The notes: a model not told the origin generated them from the letters alone. A stretch of 64,000 bases of DNA from Dyella_A sp035685805 (GCF_035685805.1 NZ_DASSAB010000041.1:42677-106676), one strand, 5' to 3'; positions 45,242-53,303 are shown, numbered from the stretch's first letter. Numbers and translations: made by a program.

Positions 45242-46168
45242 ATGCAAGTAATACATCCTGCAACGCACGGGGACAAGCTCGTCGCACTTAGCGCAAACAA
45301 CAATCTTCCTGACCGAGACAAGGTTCGCGTCGATCTCGCGCTTCAACGTTACGGCGAGTGGATCGCAATTCTCCGAGAGGCTAAAGGCGAAGGCGACGCG
45401 CTGCTGGAAATATTCGTAGATGCGTTGAATTCGTACAAGCGGTTTATCGATTTGGATTTAATCTACGACGCTGATGATAATTTTCTCTATCGTCAAAACG
45501 GCCAACTAAAGCTATCAAACAGCGTCCTTGAGGAGTTCCTGCCATATCTGTTCGATGCACGGCTGGTGCCGGGCTTCAGCCGCCTGGGGAACATCGTTTG
45601 TGGACCGCACTCGTCATTTGCCGGACTTAGCTTTGGGTCTCCCTTCCTTGACCTTGGATCCCCGGGTGGCGTTTTTCTAAAGACAAAAGATCAAGACTTC
45701 TCGGTAGCGAAGACTCATCGGATAACCATCACGAACGACCCTGATGGCGGATCGGCATTCAGCAAGAAATTTTACGTTTCACACTTTGCGACCGAGATTA
45801 AAACCAATCTCGATAAGACTATGTTTCAAGAGGCATCGCAAACCTCGAACGAGTTGAAGCGAGCAGTGCCGGGTTCGAGATATGTACTGTTGTGCGAATA
45901 TCTCGACATGACGCCCATAACGACGAAGCTAACCTCGATCGATGAGGTCATCGTGTTGCGCAAAGCAAAGCGCCTGGCTTCAAACGTCCGGAGTGATTTC
46001 AGCACCAGCCAAGGCAGGCAACGTGGGCGTGATGCATACATTCGTTTCTTAGACAGCAATCCGCTGCACTTAACTAGCTTTGCACGATTCATTGCGCACA
46101 TAAACGAATGCTTCCCTGAAGTGGAAGATGACACCGTTGACACGGTACTTGGACGAGGCTACTTCTAG
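45242..46168 (+). CDS. Bpu10I-like type II restriction endonuclease
   Basis: A 308-residue protein. The central motif FATEIKTNLDKTMFQEA (E185, K187) is a good PD-(D/E)XK-type metal/catalytic element. The sequence EIKTNLDK, the later RYVLLCEYLDMTP and IDEVIVLRKAKRL closely follow what I remember of the Bpu10I/BbvCI-type subunits. Those enzymes are heterodimers cutting asymmetric CCTNAGC-type sites. Here only one nuclease and one methyltransferase gene are seen. AAAGGTCAGG precedes the ATG. The assignment rests on pattern memory and gene position, and needs a profile search. Confidence 0.72.
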   Translation: MQVIHPATHGDKLVALSANNNLPDRDKVRVDLALQRYGEWIAILREAKGEGDALLEIFVDALNSYKRFIDLDLIYDADDNFLYRQNGQLKLSNSVLEEFLPYLFDARLVPGFSRLGNIVCGPHSSFAGLSFGSPFLDLGSPGGVFLKTKDQDFSVAKTHRITITNDPDGGSAFSKKFYVSHFATEIKTNLDKTMFQEASQTSNELKRAVPGSRYVLLCEYLDMTPITTKLTSIDEVIVLRKAKRLASNVRSDFSTSQGRQRGRDAYIRFLDSNPLHLTSFARFIAHINECFPEVEDDTVDTVLGRGYF

Positions 46169-46641
46169 CTTCCGATTACTGCGGTGGACAAGCGGCCATG
46201 TGCGTCGAGTGTCTGCAAGAGGCCGAGTTGGCCCCACCGAGCATCCGGCAGGTTTCGAAGTGAACCTGCCGTTGGCCTTAAGGCTTCGTGGTTCCCGCGA
46301 ATGGTAGCTATTGGCCGGGAGCGGTCGGACGGCAGGGCCGCGTAAAGTCCGCCGCAGGGGGAATCAGTGAAGCACGTGTTGCGTGCCCTGGGACGGAGGG
46401 GGCGCCCCACGTGCACCAGACCCACAGGTGTGGCAGAGCAAGTAGTACGACCGCGCGTCATCTTCTGGTGCTGACCGCATGACCTGGCGGATAACGAAGG
46501 GCGGCTTATATCCGACCTGACAGACGCGGACTCACGGCGGCTTCTGGCGGCAAGCAACGGCCCATGTCCAAGCTACCTCTGGTCAGGGGCTCGCGCAGGT
46601 ACGCCTCAACCGGCCCAAAGTGCACGAGGCCGAAAAATATT

Positions 46642-46653
46642 TTTTCGCGAAAA
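46642..46653. promoter_or_regulatory. Palindromic operator candidate
   Basis: TTTTCGCGAAAA is a perfect 12-bp palindrome located 70-80 bp upstream of the candidate promoter of the HTH/replication operon. Confidence 0.4.
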
Positions 46654-46719
46654 GTGCGGTTTAGGCGCAAATTGGCCCCTAAAGAAATCAGTGGCTTAGG
46701 CGGCTTGATCGCCAAATAT

Positions 46720-46748
46720 TTGTGCCAATAGATAATCATCTTTATAAT
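46720..46748 (+). promoter_or_regulatory. Candidate sigma-70 promoter
   Basis: TTGTGC and a perfect TATAAT are separated by 17 bp in an AT-rich segment. Transcription would start near 46756, about 105 nt before the HTH gene start. Confidence 0.55.
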
Positions 46749-46862
46749 GGAAAAAAGTAGAGTGATATATATATATCGGACAAAGAAAGTGCCTCTTGCC
46801 AAGGGCTTTTTTTGTTAGGCAATCTGCGTCCAACTTAGGTCTTGTTGGGCAAATGGTGCGCC

Positions 46863-47078
46863 ATGGAAACTAGTGAAAGGTTGGTCGCTCGCTTTGGTGA
46901 GCTGATGACATATCCGCAGCTTGCGGAGCTACTGAAGCGCAGCGCAGTAGGCTTGCGGTACAGCTTGTCGAAACATGACTCAGCGTTCTCCAAGGAGCTG
47001 CTGACCGCGAGGGTGAAGCTCGGCCGACGTGTGTACTTCCGTACCGACGTCATTGCTTCGATTGTTGATCGAGCGTAG
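46863..47078 (+). CDS. Small HTH DNA-binding protein (excisionase/AlpA-like)
   Basis: A 71-residue protein with a MerR/AlpA-like winged-helix pattern: LMTYPQLAELLKRSAVGLRYSLSKHDSAF (helix-turn-helix) followed by GRRVYFRTDVIASIVD (wing and last helix). Proteins of this shape act as excisionases or early regulators in integrative elements. ATG 46863 is preferred over an upstream in-frame TTG at 46842. It lies 8 bp ahead of the replication-like gene and is probably co-transcribed with it. Confidence 0.65.
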   Translation: METSERLVARFGELMTYPQLAELLKRSAVGLRYSLSKHDSAFSKELLTARVKLGRRVYFRTDVIASIVDRA

Positions 47079-47086
47079 AGCTGGCC

Positions 47087-48079
47087 ATGTCTGAACTGAT
47101 TGTTGTTCGCAGATCACGGCCACAGAACTTCACTGTTCTCGACAATGCCGTTCTTCGAGATCGCAATTTAAGCTGGAAGGCGAAGGGGCTCTTTGGCTTT
47201 CTCTCCTCCTGCTCCAGCTCATATCGCCTGACTATCGCCCGCCTTGCAGAGCACTCCGGGGATGGGAGGGAGTCAACGATGTCAGCGGTCAGGGAGCTAC
47301 AGCGTTGCGGCTACCTTCAAATCGAGCGTCTTCGAGGTACTGGCGGAAGATTCGTGAGTACAACCTGGATCATCAAGGATCCAGCGGATCTCACTCCCGA
47401 GGCTGCTCCATCACGGGTGCATGACGAGCAACAAGGTGCTCCGTCGTTGTCATCTGATAGTAGGTACGAGCAGCTCTCGCGGCCCATAGTTCGCGAACCG
47501 GGAAGCGACCAAGAACGGCATTCCCGTATTGTGGTGAGCGACCACAAATGGGATTTCCATATCGTGGATGGCGACCACAAGCGGGATCCCCGTATCGTGG
47601 ATGGCGACCACGAACGGGAAAACCGGGTTCTGGTAACACCGTCCAGTACTACAGAAGAAACAGTACAAAACATAAGTACTACTACCAACAACGGCATCGC
47701 GGACGAATCAGCGTTCCACTTTCAAGACGGACTGCACAAGGCCGAGCGAGCCGAAATGTTGAAAGTGGTGCGGAGGTATTCACAGGAGCTCGGTCAGCAA
47801 CTCCTCGATGAAGTCGCGGGCTATTCGGATGCCGAGATAAAAAACAGCCGAGTTGGCCTTCTGGCATCACTCGCTGGTAAAGCTGAGCGCGAGGAATTCA
47901 GATTCGCTAGGGGCGTGGCTGTTGCGAAGAGGCGTGAAGCCAAGCGTGCAGATGCGGCCCGACAAGCGGTTGCCGTGAAGCTGCGGCAAGAACAGAGGGC
48001 TCGAGCCTCTCAACCACCAAGCGCTGCCGTGCTCGCCCATATCGAGCGGGCGAGGGAGCTCATTGGGGGGCGCGCATGA
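47087..48079 (+). CDS. Replication-initiation-like winged-helix protein
   Basis: A 330-residue protein. The N-terminal winged helix (about residues 10-95) reads FTVLDNAVLRDRNLSWKAKGLFGFLSS, TIARLAEHSGDGRESTMSAVRELQRCGYLQIE, as in phage and plasmid replication proteins. The middle (about residues 147-179) has an 11-residue repeat: RIVVSDHKWDF, HIVDGDHKRDP, RIVDGDHEREN. The C-terminal part is a long Ala/Arg-rich helix. The DNA repeat encoding the middle looks like iterons, an arrangement like gene O of phage lambda. Its stop overlaps the next start (ATGA at 48076). Role in replication is inferred. Confidence 0.65.
   Translation: MSELIVVRRSRPQNFTVLDNAVLRDRNLSWKAKGLFGFLSSCSSSYRLTIARLAEHSGDGRESTMSAVRELQRCGYLQIERLRGTGGRFVSTTWIIKDPADLTPEAAPSRVHDEQQGAPSLSSDSRYEQLSRPIVREPGSDQERHSRIVVSDHKWDFHIVDGDHKRDPRIVDGDHERENRVLVTPSSTTEETVQNISTTTNNGIADESAFHFQDGLHKAERAEMLKVVRRYSQELGQQLLDEVAGYSDAEIKNSRVGLLASLAGKAEREEFRFARGVAVAKRREAKRADAARQAVAVKLRQEQRARASQPPSAAVLAHIERARELIGGRA
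47525..47623. repeat. Three 33-bp iteron-like tandem repeats
   Basis: Units 47525-47557, 47558-47590 and 47591-47623 are in frame with the gene. Each has inverted GTGG/CCAC arms around a 5-7 bp spacer; the first is TTGTGGT-gagcg-ACCACAA, with 7-bp perfect arms. A degenerate fourth unit precedes them at about 47485-47524 (peptide PIVREPGSDQERHS). This is a candidate replication origin inside the initiator gene. Confidence 0.75.
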
Positions 48080-48339
48080 ATACGCTCTTTCTTCTCATGG
48101 CCGAGTATGGGACCGCTCAGATTCCACTGGGACGTTGCGCCCAACTCTTCGGCATGACGCCGGAGGAGGCAGCAAAGCGTGCTGGTCGTGCAGCTCTCCC
48201 GGTACCTGCGTTCCGAGTCGGGAGCCAGAAGTCGCCTTGGCTGGTTGATGCCACGCGGCTTGCGGCATACCTGGATGAGCGCAAGGCCCAAGCCGCAGCG
48301 GACTGGCGCCGCATCAACGCGGCCGGCGGACCACTTTGA
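48076..48339 (+). CDS. PrtN-like (pyocin activator family) regulator
   Basis: An 87-residue protein strongly resembling the pyocin-activator PrtN family: MNTLFLLMAEYGTAQIPLGRCAQLFGMTPEEAAKRAGR, then LPVPAFRVGSQKSPWLVDATRLAAYLDERK. PrtN-type proteins bind DNA and activate late or lytic promoters of pyocins and related elements. In this element there are no pyocin genes, so it probably controls element genes or responds to a helper phage. The ATG overlaps the stop of the replication-like gene (ATGA). Confidence 0.75.
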   Translation: MNTLFLLMAEYGTAQIPLGRCAQLFGMTPEEAAKRAGRAALPVPAFRVGSQKSPWLVDATRLAAYLDERKAQAAADWRRINAAGGPL

Positions 48340-48443
48340 TACCGGAGTCGCTGTCTGTGGAGCACGATGATTTTTTCAGCGGCTGCTTGCTGCGGATTCC
48401 ATGCGGGGCTTGCCCGACGGGCGCGCAACCGATCCAGTGCCAA

Positions 48444-48472
48444 GAGTTTTTTGCGGGGCCCGCAAAAAACTC
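48444..48472. repeat. Long perfect palindrome (copy 1)
   Basis: Arms GAGTTTTTTGCGGG and CCCGCAAAAAACTC are exact inverse copies with one base between them. The T-run is at the 5' side and the A-run at the 3' side, the reverse of an intrinsic terminator. A related palindrome lies at 49044-49066; the two bracket the ribbon-helix-helix gene. Confidence 0.8.
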
Positions 48473-48526
48473 CCAGGCGACTCCACAGCGGCAACCCGAA
48501 TGTTCAGGTAGTGGAACATAAAGGAG

Positions 48527-48590
48527 TGGGATTCACTTTCGCGCGATCTGCGACGTAGCCGTTGCTATCGCTCAGCTGTAACGAATCCCA
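48527..48590. repeat. 8-bp inverted repeat, 48-nt spacer
   Basis: TGGGATTC (48527-48534) and GAATCCCA (48583-48590) flank the presumed promoter region of the ribbon-helix-helix gene. They may form a looped operator or be chance. Confidence 0.35.
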
Positions 48591-48625
48591 AAAAAGAACC
48601 CGTCGAATCTCAGGTGAAACCCGCT

Positions 48626-49039
48626 ATGGCAACCTCACAAATCAGCGTTCGGCTCGACGACAGCATGTTGCAGAGGTTAGAAGCCCTGCTCGCAGAGCGC
48701 GGCGGAACGCGTGCGGCCGCGGTTCGCGAAGCTGTGCGCGATTGGTTACAGGAGGAGCGGCGCCGCGACGAGCAAGACCACCTAGAGGCCCGAATCGCTG
48801 GATCGCTAAGCCGAACCAGGAAAGAGATCAGCCTCGTGCGCAACGATGTGCACGTGCTGATGGCCTTCTTCGACAGGTTCGTGCGGTCCTACCTCGTTCA
48901 CACGCCCCCGGTTCCTTCGGAAGCCATTGATGCGCAAGCAGCAACTGCAAGCGAGAGGTATCACAAGCTCATGCGGGACATACCCTCCGCGCTACAAAAT
49001 GGCGAAGGTCTCGCCGCGCTCTGGTCGGTTGCGGAGTAG
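48626..49039 (+). CDS. Ribbon-helix-helix DNA-binding protein
   Basis: A 137-residue protein. The N-terminal ribbon-helix-helix domain is SQISVRLDDSMLQRLEALLAERGGTRAAAVREAVRDWLQEE (about residues 4-44). A helical C-terminal part (SRTRKEISLVRNDVHVLMAFFDRFVRSYL) has coiled-coil character. Such proteins act as repressors, ParG/Omega-type partition proteins or relaxosome accessory proteins. ATG 48626 follows AGGTGA. It is bracketed by two similar palindromes, its likely targets. There is no relaxase or ParA gene in the element. Confidence 0.7.
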   Translation: MATSQISVRLDDSMLQRLEALLAERGGTRAAAVREAVRDWLQEERRRDEQDHLEARIAGSLSRTRKEISLVRNDVHVLMAFFDRFVRSYLVHTPPVPSEAIDAQAATASERYHKLMRDIPSALQNGEGLAALWSVAE

Positions 49040-49043
49040 CGCC

Positions 49044-49066
49044 ATTTTTGCGGAGCCCGCAAAAAT
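49044..49066. repeat. Long palindrome (copy 2)
   Basis: ATTTTTGCGG and CCGCAAAAAT are exact inverse copies separated by AGC. The core TTTTTGCGG...CCCGCAAAAA matches the palindrome at 48444-48472. It begins 5 bp after the ribbon-helix-helix stop. Confidence 0.8.
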
Positions 49067-49168
49067 GACTGGGCATCGGGTGCCTTCTCGCCATCACTGG
49101 AAGCACCTGGACTTACTACTTGCAGTTCGAAACCTGGGCTAGCGGCTGGTCGCGTACTTGGACCGAAG

Positions 49169-49372
49169 ATGAAACTAAATTTGAAGAACGCCGAGGTCCG
49201 CCGGATGTTGGATTTGTACTGCAAGTACCTGGACCAAGAGGAAGGGTTGCGGGCGTCTATGGACGACATCGTCGAAGGTATCGTTTTGTATTTTCTGGAC
49301 GAGCACCCGCAGTTCCGCGACTGGAATTTTCGGCGGCGGTCTCCAGACGGCGTGGTTAAAGCAAGGCCCTGA
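49169..49372 (+). CDS. Small hypothetical protein ahead of qat operon
   Basis: A 67-residue acidic-then-basic protein beginning MKLNLKNAEVRRMLDLYCKYLDQEEGL and continuing MDDIVEGIVLYFLDEHPQFRDW. Predicted to be mostly helical, with a pattern vaguely like a ribbon-helix-helix or antitoxin. GGACCGAAG serves as a ribosome binding site. It lies 83 bp before qatA and could be a regulator of that operon or a separate cargo gene. I do not recognise it. Confidence 0.55.
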   Translation: MKLNLKNAEVRRMLDLYCKYLDQEEGLRASMDDIVEGIVLYFLDEHPQFRDWNFRRRSPDGVVKARP

Positions 49373-49455
49373 AGGCGGATATCCGTCAAGTCGTGATACA
49401 ACGAGTCCTTGGTCGGCTAGAAGCTGGGCTGTCTGTATGACAGGGGGAAGGGACG

Positions 49456-51234
49456 ATGTGGTCTGACATCGAGACCAAGAGGGACTACCTCAACTATGCC
49501 GAGGTAGCTGAGGTCGTTGCCGAGATCCTGGTTGACCCCGGCATGCGCCCGGTCTCCGTAGGAATCTTCGGCACGTGGGGGACGGGCAAATCCAGCCTCC
49601 TCAACCTCATTGAGGTTGAACTGAAGCAGCGAGCTGGCGACGATACGATCGTCATCCGCTTTGACGCTTGGCTATACCAAGGCTATGACGACGCGCGAGC
49701 GGCGTTGATGGACGTCATCGCTCGCTCACTTTACGAGGAAGCCAAAAACAAGGAGGGATTGTTCGGACTAGCCAAGCGGCTTCTAGCGCGTGTGAACACC
49801 ATGCGGACTCTTGGCTTGGCCGTCGAGGTCTTGGCGGCTACGCATGGTATCCCGATGTTTGGTGCCGCCGCGAAGGCTGTGGGAGCCGTAGGCAACTTCA
49901 TTGACGGGAGGCCGGGCGAAGAGGATGCGAAGGCTGTTGCCGAAGGAGGCAAAGCGGTCGCAGGCCTCGTAGATCCCGAGAAGAAGAAAAGCCCGCCGGA
50001 AGAGATTGATGCTTTCCGCCACGAGTTCGGCGAACTACTGGCCGGCCTGAAGAAGACCATGGTTGTTTTTGTGGACAACCTAGACCGCTGCTTGCCTGCC
50101 CAGACGATTCATACGCTGGAAGCGCTGCGTCTCTTCCTCTTCATGGACCAGTCCGCTTTCGTGGTGGCAGCGGATGAAGACATGGTGCGGCACTCTGTCT
50201 CCGAGCACTTCGGCGGAGTGGATGTGCGCCACGTTAAAGACTATCTCGATAAGTTGATTCAGGTGCCCGTGCGTGTGCCGCGGCTTGGTGTAGCCGAGAT
50301 TCGGGCGTTCCTCTTCATGCTCTTCGCTGAGGCAGCGAAGATGCCTGAGAAAGATTTGTCTGCCTTGAGGGCACGCTTGGAGAACAACCTCCGGTCCAGC
50401 TGGAAGGAGCAGCCGCTATCTGTCGCCGACGCGGTTGGAGCTTTGGGGCCAGACGGGAAGAACTTGGTGGCCACGTTCGACATCGCCGACCGCATGGCGG
50501 CGCTCTTGGCCAAGTCGACGTATGTGGAGGGCAACCCACGCATCGTCAAGCGTCTGCTTAACGTGGTCCGCCTGAGAGCTCGCATTGCCGAACGGCGGGA
50601 GATGCCCGTAGATGAAGGGATGGTTGCGAAGTTCGCTTTGTTCGAGCGATGTGCGAGTCCGCGAGCCGTCACCAAGCTGTATTCGCTCATCAACGAGGCA
50701 CCAAAGGGCCAGCCCCCGTTGGTCGTCGATATGGAAAGACTGCTGGAAGACCAGGAAGCGTTCAACAAGGTCCTTCCCAAGGAGTGGGAGGACGACACGT
50801 CGTTTTTGTGGGACTGGTTTGGTCTCAAACCCTCGCTTTCGGGCCACGACCTTCGTGCCCTTATCTATCTAAGCCGAGAGACCACTGCGCTGCGTAACGA
50901 ATCTTCCGACCTTTCTCAAGCTGCCGCACAGGCATTTGAGCGCTTGCGGAAGGTAACCACGATGGCGTCGCCCGCTGCCAAGGCGGCCATCAGGGAAATC
51001 CCTGCCGCAGAGCGGTTAGGCGTCATGCGTGAACTGATCGAGCTCTTCAGGCCGCATCAGGATTGGCAGACCAAACCTGATGCCTTCACAGGCGCCGCCC
51101 TTCTAGCCGAGGCAGATGGCCAAGCTGGCGCCGCTGCAGGGTTGCTTGCGAGTTTTATCCGCAACCTGCCGAAGCAGCCACCATGGTTGCTGGTGCTCGT
51201 GCGGGACAAGGCTTGGTTCAAGGAGGAGAAGTAA
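49456..51234 (+). CDS. qatA: QatA, KAP-family P-loop ATPase of anti-phage system
   Basis: A 592-residue KAP NTPase. Walker A is GTWGTGKS (residues 39-46) and Walker B is MVVFVDNLDRC (D207/D210). FRHEFGELL, VVAADEDMVRHSV (sensor) and NPRIVKRLLNVVRLR (arginine region) complete the family pattern. KAP ATPases couple nucleotide hydrolysis to a defence or membrane-linked response. Residues about 112-170 hold a hydrophobic insertion typical of KAP proteins (LGLAVEVLAATHGIPMFGAAAKAVGAVGNF), possibly a membrane hairpin. A GGGGAAGGGACG ribosome binding site precedes the ATG. It is the first gene of the qatABCD operon. Confidence 0.9.
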   Translation: MWSDIETKRDYLNYAEVAEVVAEILVDPGMRPVSVGIFGTWGTGKSSLLNLIEVELKQRAGDDTIVIRFDAWLYQGYDDARAALMDVIARSLYEEAKNKEGLFGLAKRLLARVNTMRTLGLAVEVLAATHGIPMFGAAAKAVGAVGNFIDGRPGEEDAKAVAEGGKAVAGLVDPEKKKSPPEEIDAFRHEFGELLAGLKKTMVVFVDNLDRCLPAQTIHTLEALRLFLFMDQSAFVVAADEDMVRHSVSEHFGGVDVRHVKDYLDKLIQVPVRVPRLGVAEIRAFLFMLFAEAAKMPEKDLSALRARLENNLRSSWKEQPLSVADAVGALGPDGKNLVATFDIADRMAALLAKSTYVEGNPRIVKRLLNVVRLRARIAERREMPVDEGMVAKFALFERCASPRAVTKLYSLINEAPKGQPPLVVDMERLLEDQEAFNKVLPKEWEDDTSFLWDWFGLKPSLSGHDLRALIYLSRETTALRNESSDLSQAAAQAFERLRKVTTMASPAAKAAIREIPAAERLGVMRELIELFRPHQDWQTKPDAFTGAALLAEADGQAGAAAGLLASFIRNLPKQPPWLLVLVRDKAWFKEEK

Positions 51235-51990
51235 ATGGGCACATCCACTTCCAGCAGAGGGCCGGGTAACAACAGTCCTCTGGTGCCACCTTGGGCTGAT
51301 GTGGATGGTGCGGGCCCAGGTCCCGAGCCAGAGTCCGACCGGTTCCGAGGGTTCCGAACATCGTTGGGCCGTTTCGTGGGCAGCGGTGACCGTTCCTATC
51401 TCACCAAGGCGCTGAGGCACTACGCACGGTCTTCAACGGGTGGGTCCACGGTGGGCCCACGTCGCTTCGGTGCAATGGCGCAGGTAGGCAGCGGGCTCTT
51501 TGGGGTCCTCGATCAACTGAGGACAAATCCTGCTAAGGCGCCGGTCAACCTTAGGGCGCTTGCCGGACGCCCAACGCGAGAAGCCATTGACGCCATCGTT
51601 GAGGCCTTGGTGCCCGAAAACGGTGACGCGGAACGGATACGCACGGCACTGAACGAAGCGTTGTCGGAATGCTTGGAAGGGGTCGAAACATTCGACTTCG
51701 GCGACATCACCGATGAGCTTTTGGTGGAGGTCATGATCGCCTACGTCGGCCGTTGTGTGTTCGAACAGATTGTGCTCGATTCAGACCGGGCCTTTGGGAA
51801 GGCGGCTTCTGCCGACCAGTTAGACCGGGCAGAAAAGGGGCTCTTTGAGCTGGTGAAGGTCGCCACAGACAAGCACATGCGGCCACTTCTGGATGGGCAG
51901 GTGCAAGGGATGACTGGCAAGCAAATCCAGACCGCCGAGTTGGCGGCTATTCGGGAGGTTTGGAAGGAATGGGAGGCCTACGAACCATGA
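51235..51990 (+). CDS. qatB: QatB, uncharacterised component of Qat system
   Basis: A 251-residue protein starting directly after the qatA stop. The N-terminal 60 residues are Gly/Ser/Pro-rich and disordered (MGTSTSSRGPGNNSPLVPPW, a typical QatB start). A conserved stretch FRTSLGRFVGSGDRSYLTKALRHYARSSTGGS follows, then a helical C-terminal part ending AAIREVWKEWEAYEP. QatB has no known enzymatic activity; it may be a substrate of QatC-mediated modification (inference). The stop overlaps qatC by ATGA. Confidence 0.87.
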   Translation: MGTSTSSRGPGNNSPLVPPWADVDGAGPGPEPESDRFRGFRTSLGRFVGSGDRSYLTKALRHYARSSTGGSTVGPRRFGAMAQVGSGLFGVLDQLRTNPAKAPVNLRALAGRPTREAIDAIVEALVPENGDAERIRTALNEALSECLEGVETFDFGDITDELLVEVMIAYVGRCVFEQIVLDSDRAFGKAASADQLDRAEKGLFELVKVATDKHMRPLLDGQVQGMTGKQIQTAELAAIREVWKEWEAYEP

Positions 51991-53303
51991 TTCAGGTGTA
52001 TGTTCATCCTGACCTCGACGCCTTGCCCCCACGTTCAGATGGAGTGCTTCCGGTCCAGCTTTACGGTAGGAAGCCGTGGCAACACGGTTCTGCGACGATT
52101 GGCAGACCAGTCCTTGATGCCGTTTCGCGGATTAAGCATGTAGTGCCCGGACGGGCCTTCGACTTTCTTTCCATGTCGCTTGCGGTCACCGCCGCAGACA
52201 CCTTCGTCAGCCGAGACACTGCCGCGGATGGCTGGGCACGCCAAATCGAATTGGTCGTAGGCCTGGCCGATCCAGACCCATGGCGCCCGGTTCTCAAGCG
52301 TTTGGAGCGTGCGCTGCTGTTCCTCAGTGGCGATGAGTGGAAGATCAATGTGGTCGGGGGCGGACATGCGCCACCCCCACTTCGCCCAAGGGTAAGAAAC
52401 AAGCTTTCTCTCGACGACAGCGATTGCGTCTGCCTGTATTCCGGCGGTCTGGATAGCGCCATTGGAATGCTGGACCTTCAGGCGAACGGCAAGAAGCCGG
52501 TGCTGGTCAGCCATGCCTATCCGCGTGACGCTGGGAGACAGCAAGAGATCTTGGGACGCTTGGGCCTCGGGCTCTCCCGGTTCGGAGCCATCGCTCACCC
52601 GGCGAAGTGGTGGGAGCCAGCCAACGACGTCCAGATGCGCACTAGGAGCATCAATTTTCTCGGCATGGGTGCGCTGATGGCGGCAACCATGGCCGAACTC
52701 AATCTGGGCATTCGGAAGCCTGTGTTGTATGTCCCAGAGAACGGACTCATCGCGATCAATCCTCCGCTGACGAACCGACGCATCGGCGCCCTTAGCACGC
52801 GCACAACGCACCCTCATTACTTAAGCCTCATCCAAGAGATTTGGGATGCTGTCGGCATTCCTGCCCAGATCAAGAACCCGTTCGCTCAGACGACGAAAGG
52901 GGAGATGATCGCCCAGTGCCTAGACCAGCAACGGTTGCGCTCGATTGCTGATCGCACGGTCTCGTGCGGCAAGTGGAAGAGGCATGGTATCCAATGCGGT
53001 CGATGTGTTCCCTGCTTGATCCGGCGGGCATCCTTCCACGCAGCTCAGTGGGCCGATCGGACGCACTATGACAACCCGGGCGCAGACCTCCAGCAGGTTC
53101 TTGCAGACGAGACGAAGCGCGACGACTTGATGGCAATGATCCTGGCGGCCCACCGACTTCCCGCGGCCGACGTTGCCGCTTGGGTAGCCAAGACGGGTCC
53201 TTTACCCCAGGAAGCCAACGCTCGCGACGCGTTGGTAGACGTAGTGCATCGCGGCATGCGAGAAGTAAGGGACTTTTTGAGCGCCCAACGCCTCATCCGA
53301 TGA
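51987..53303 (+). CDS. qatC: QatC, QueC-like PP-loop enzyme
   Basis: A 438-residue protein. A unique N-terminal part of about 140 residues precedes a QueC-like adenine-nucleotide alpha-hydrolase domain. The PP-loop is CLYSGGLDSAIGML (S152-S157). The zinc-binding Cys set VSCGKWKRHGIQCGRCVPCLIRR sits near residues 330-350. QueC makes preQ0 from a carboxylate using ATP. QatC-type enzymes are thought to make a similar amide or nitrile modification in defence. The gene overlaps qatB and qatD by ATGA at each end. Confidence 0.92.
   Translation: MIQVYVHPDLDALPPRSDGVLPVQLYGRKPWQHGSATIGRPVLDAVSRIKHVVPGRAFDFLSMSLAVTAADTFVSRDTAADGWARQIELVVGLADPDPWRPVLKRLERALLFLSGDEWKINVVGGGHAPPPLRPRVRNKLSLDDSDCVCLYSGGLDSAIGMLDLQANGKKPVLVSHAYPRDAGRQQEILGRLGLGLSRFGAIAHPAKWWEPANDVQMRTRSINFLGMGALMAATMAELNLGIRKPVLYVPENGLIAINPPLTNRRIGALSTRTTHPHYLSLIQEIWDAVGIPAQIKNPFAQTTKGEMIAQCLDQQRLRSIADRTVSCGKWKRHGIQCGRCVPCLIRRASFHAAQWADRTHYDNPGADLQQVLADETKRDDLMAMILAAHRLPAADVAAWVAKTGPLPQEANARDALVDVVHRGMREVRDFLSAQRLIR

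Larger units (their letters stand above)
46169..46862. other. AT-rich control region of element
   Basis: About 690 bp without a credible gene. The first half is mid-GC and may be decayed sequence. From 46620 it becomes AT-rich, with the perfect palindrome TTTTCGCGAAAA (46642-46653), a promoter-like TTGTGC-N17-TATAAT (46720-46748), an alternating AT run (46754-46767) and an 8-T tract near 46807-46813. It probably drives the maintenance genes that follow. Confidence 0.5.

Noticed and set aside
46780..46815. T8 tract with a weak stem (GCC...GGC) as terminator
   Set aside because: The stem has only three good pairs. It could end a short transcript but cannot be supported.
47525..47623. CRISPR array
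   Set aside because: The repeats are contiguous, in frame, without spacers and inside a coding gene. No cas genes are present in the window.
48444..49066. Reading the two long palindromes as Rho-independent terminators
   Set aside because: T-runs precede and A-runs follow the GC stem on both strands, the reverse of a terminator; hence listed as repeats.
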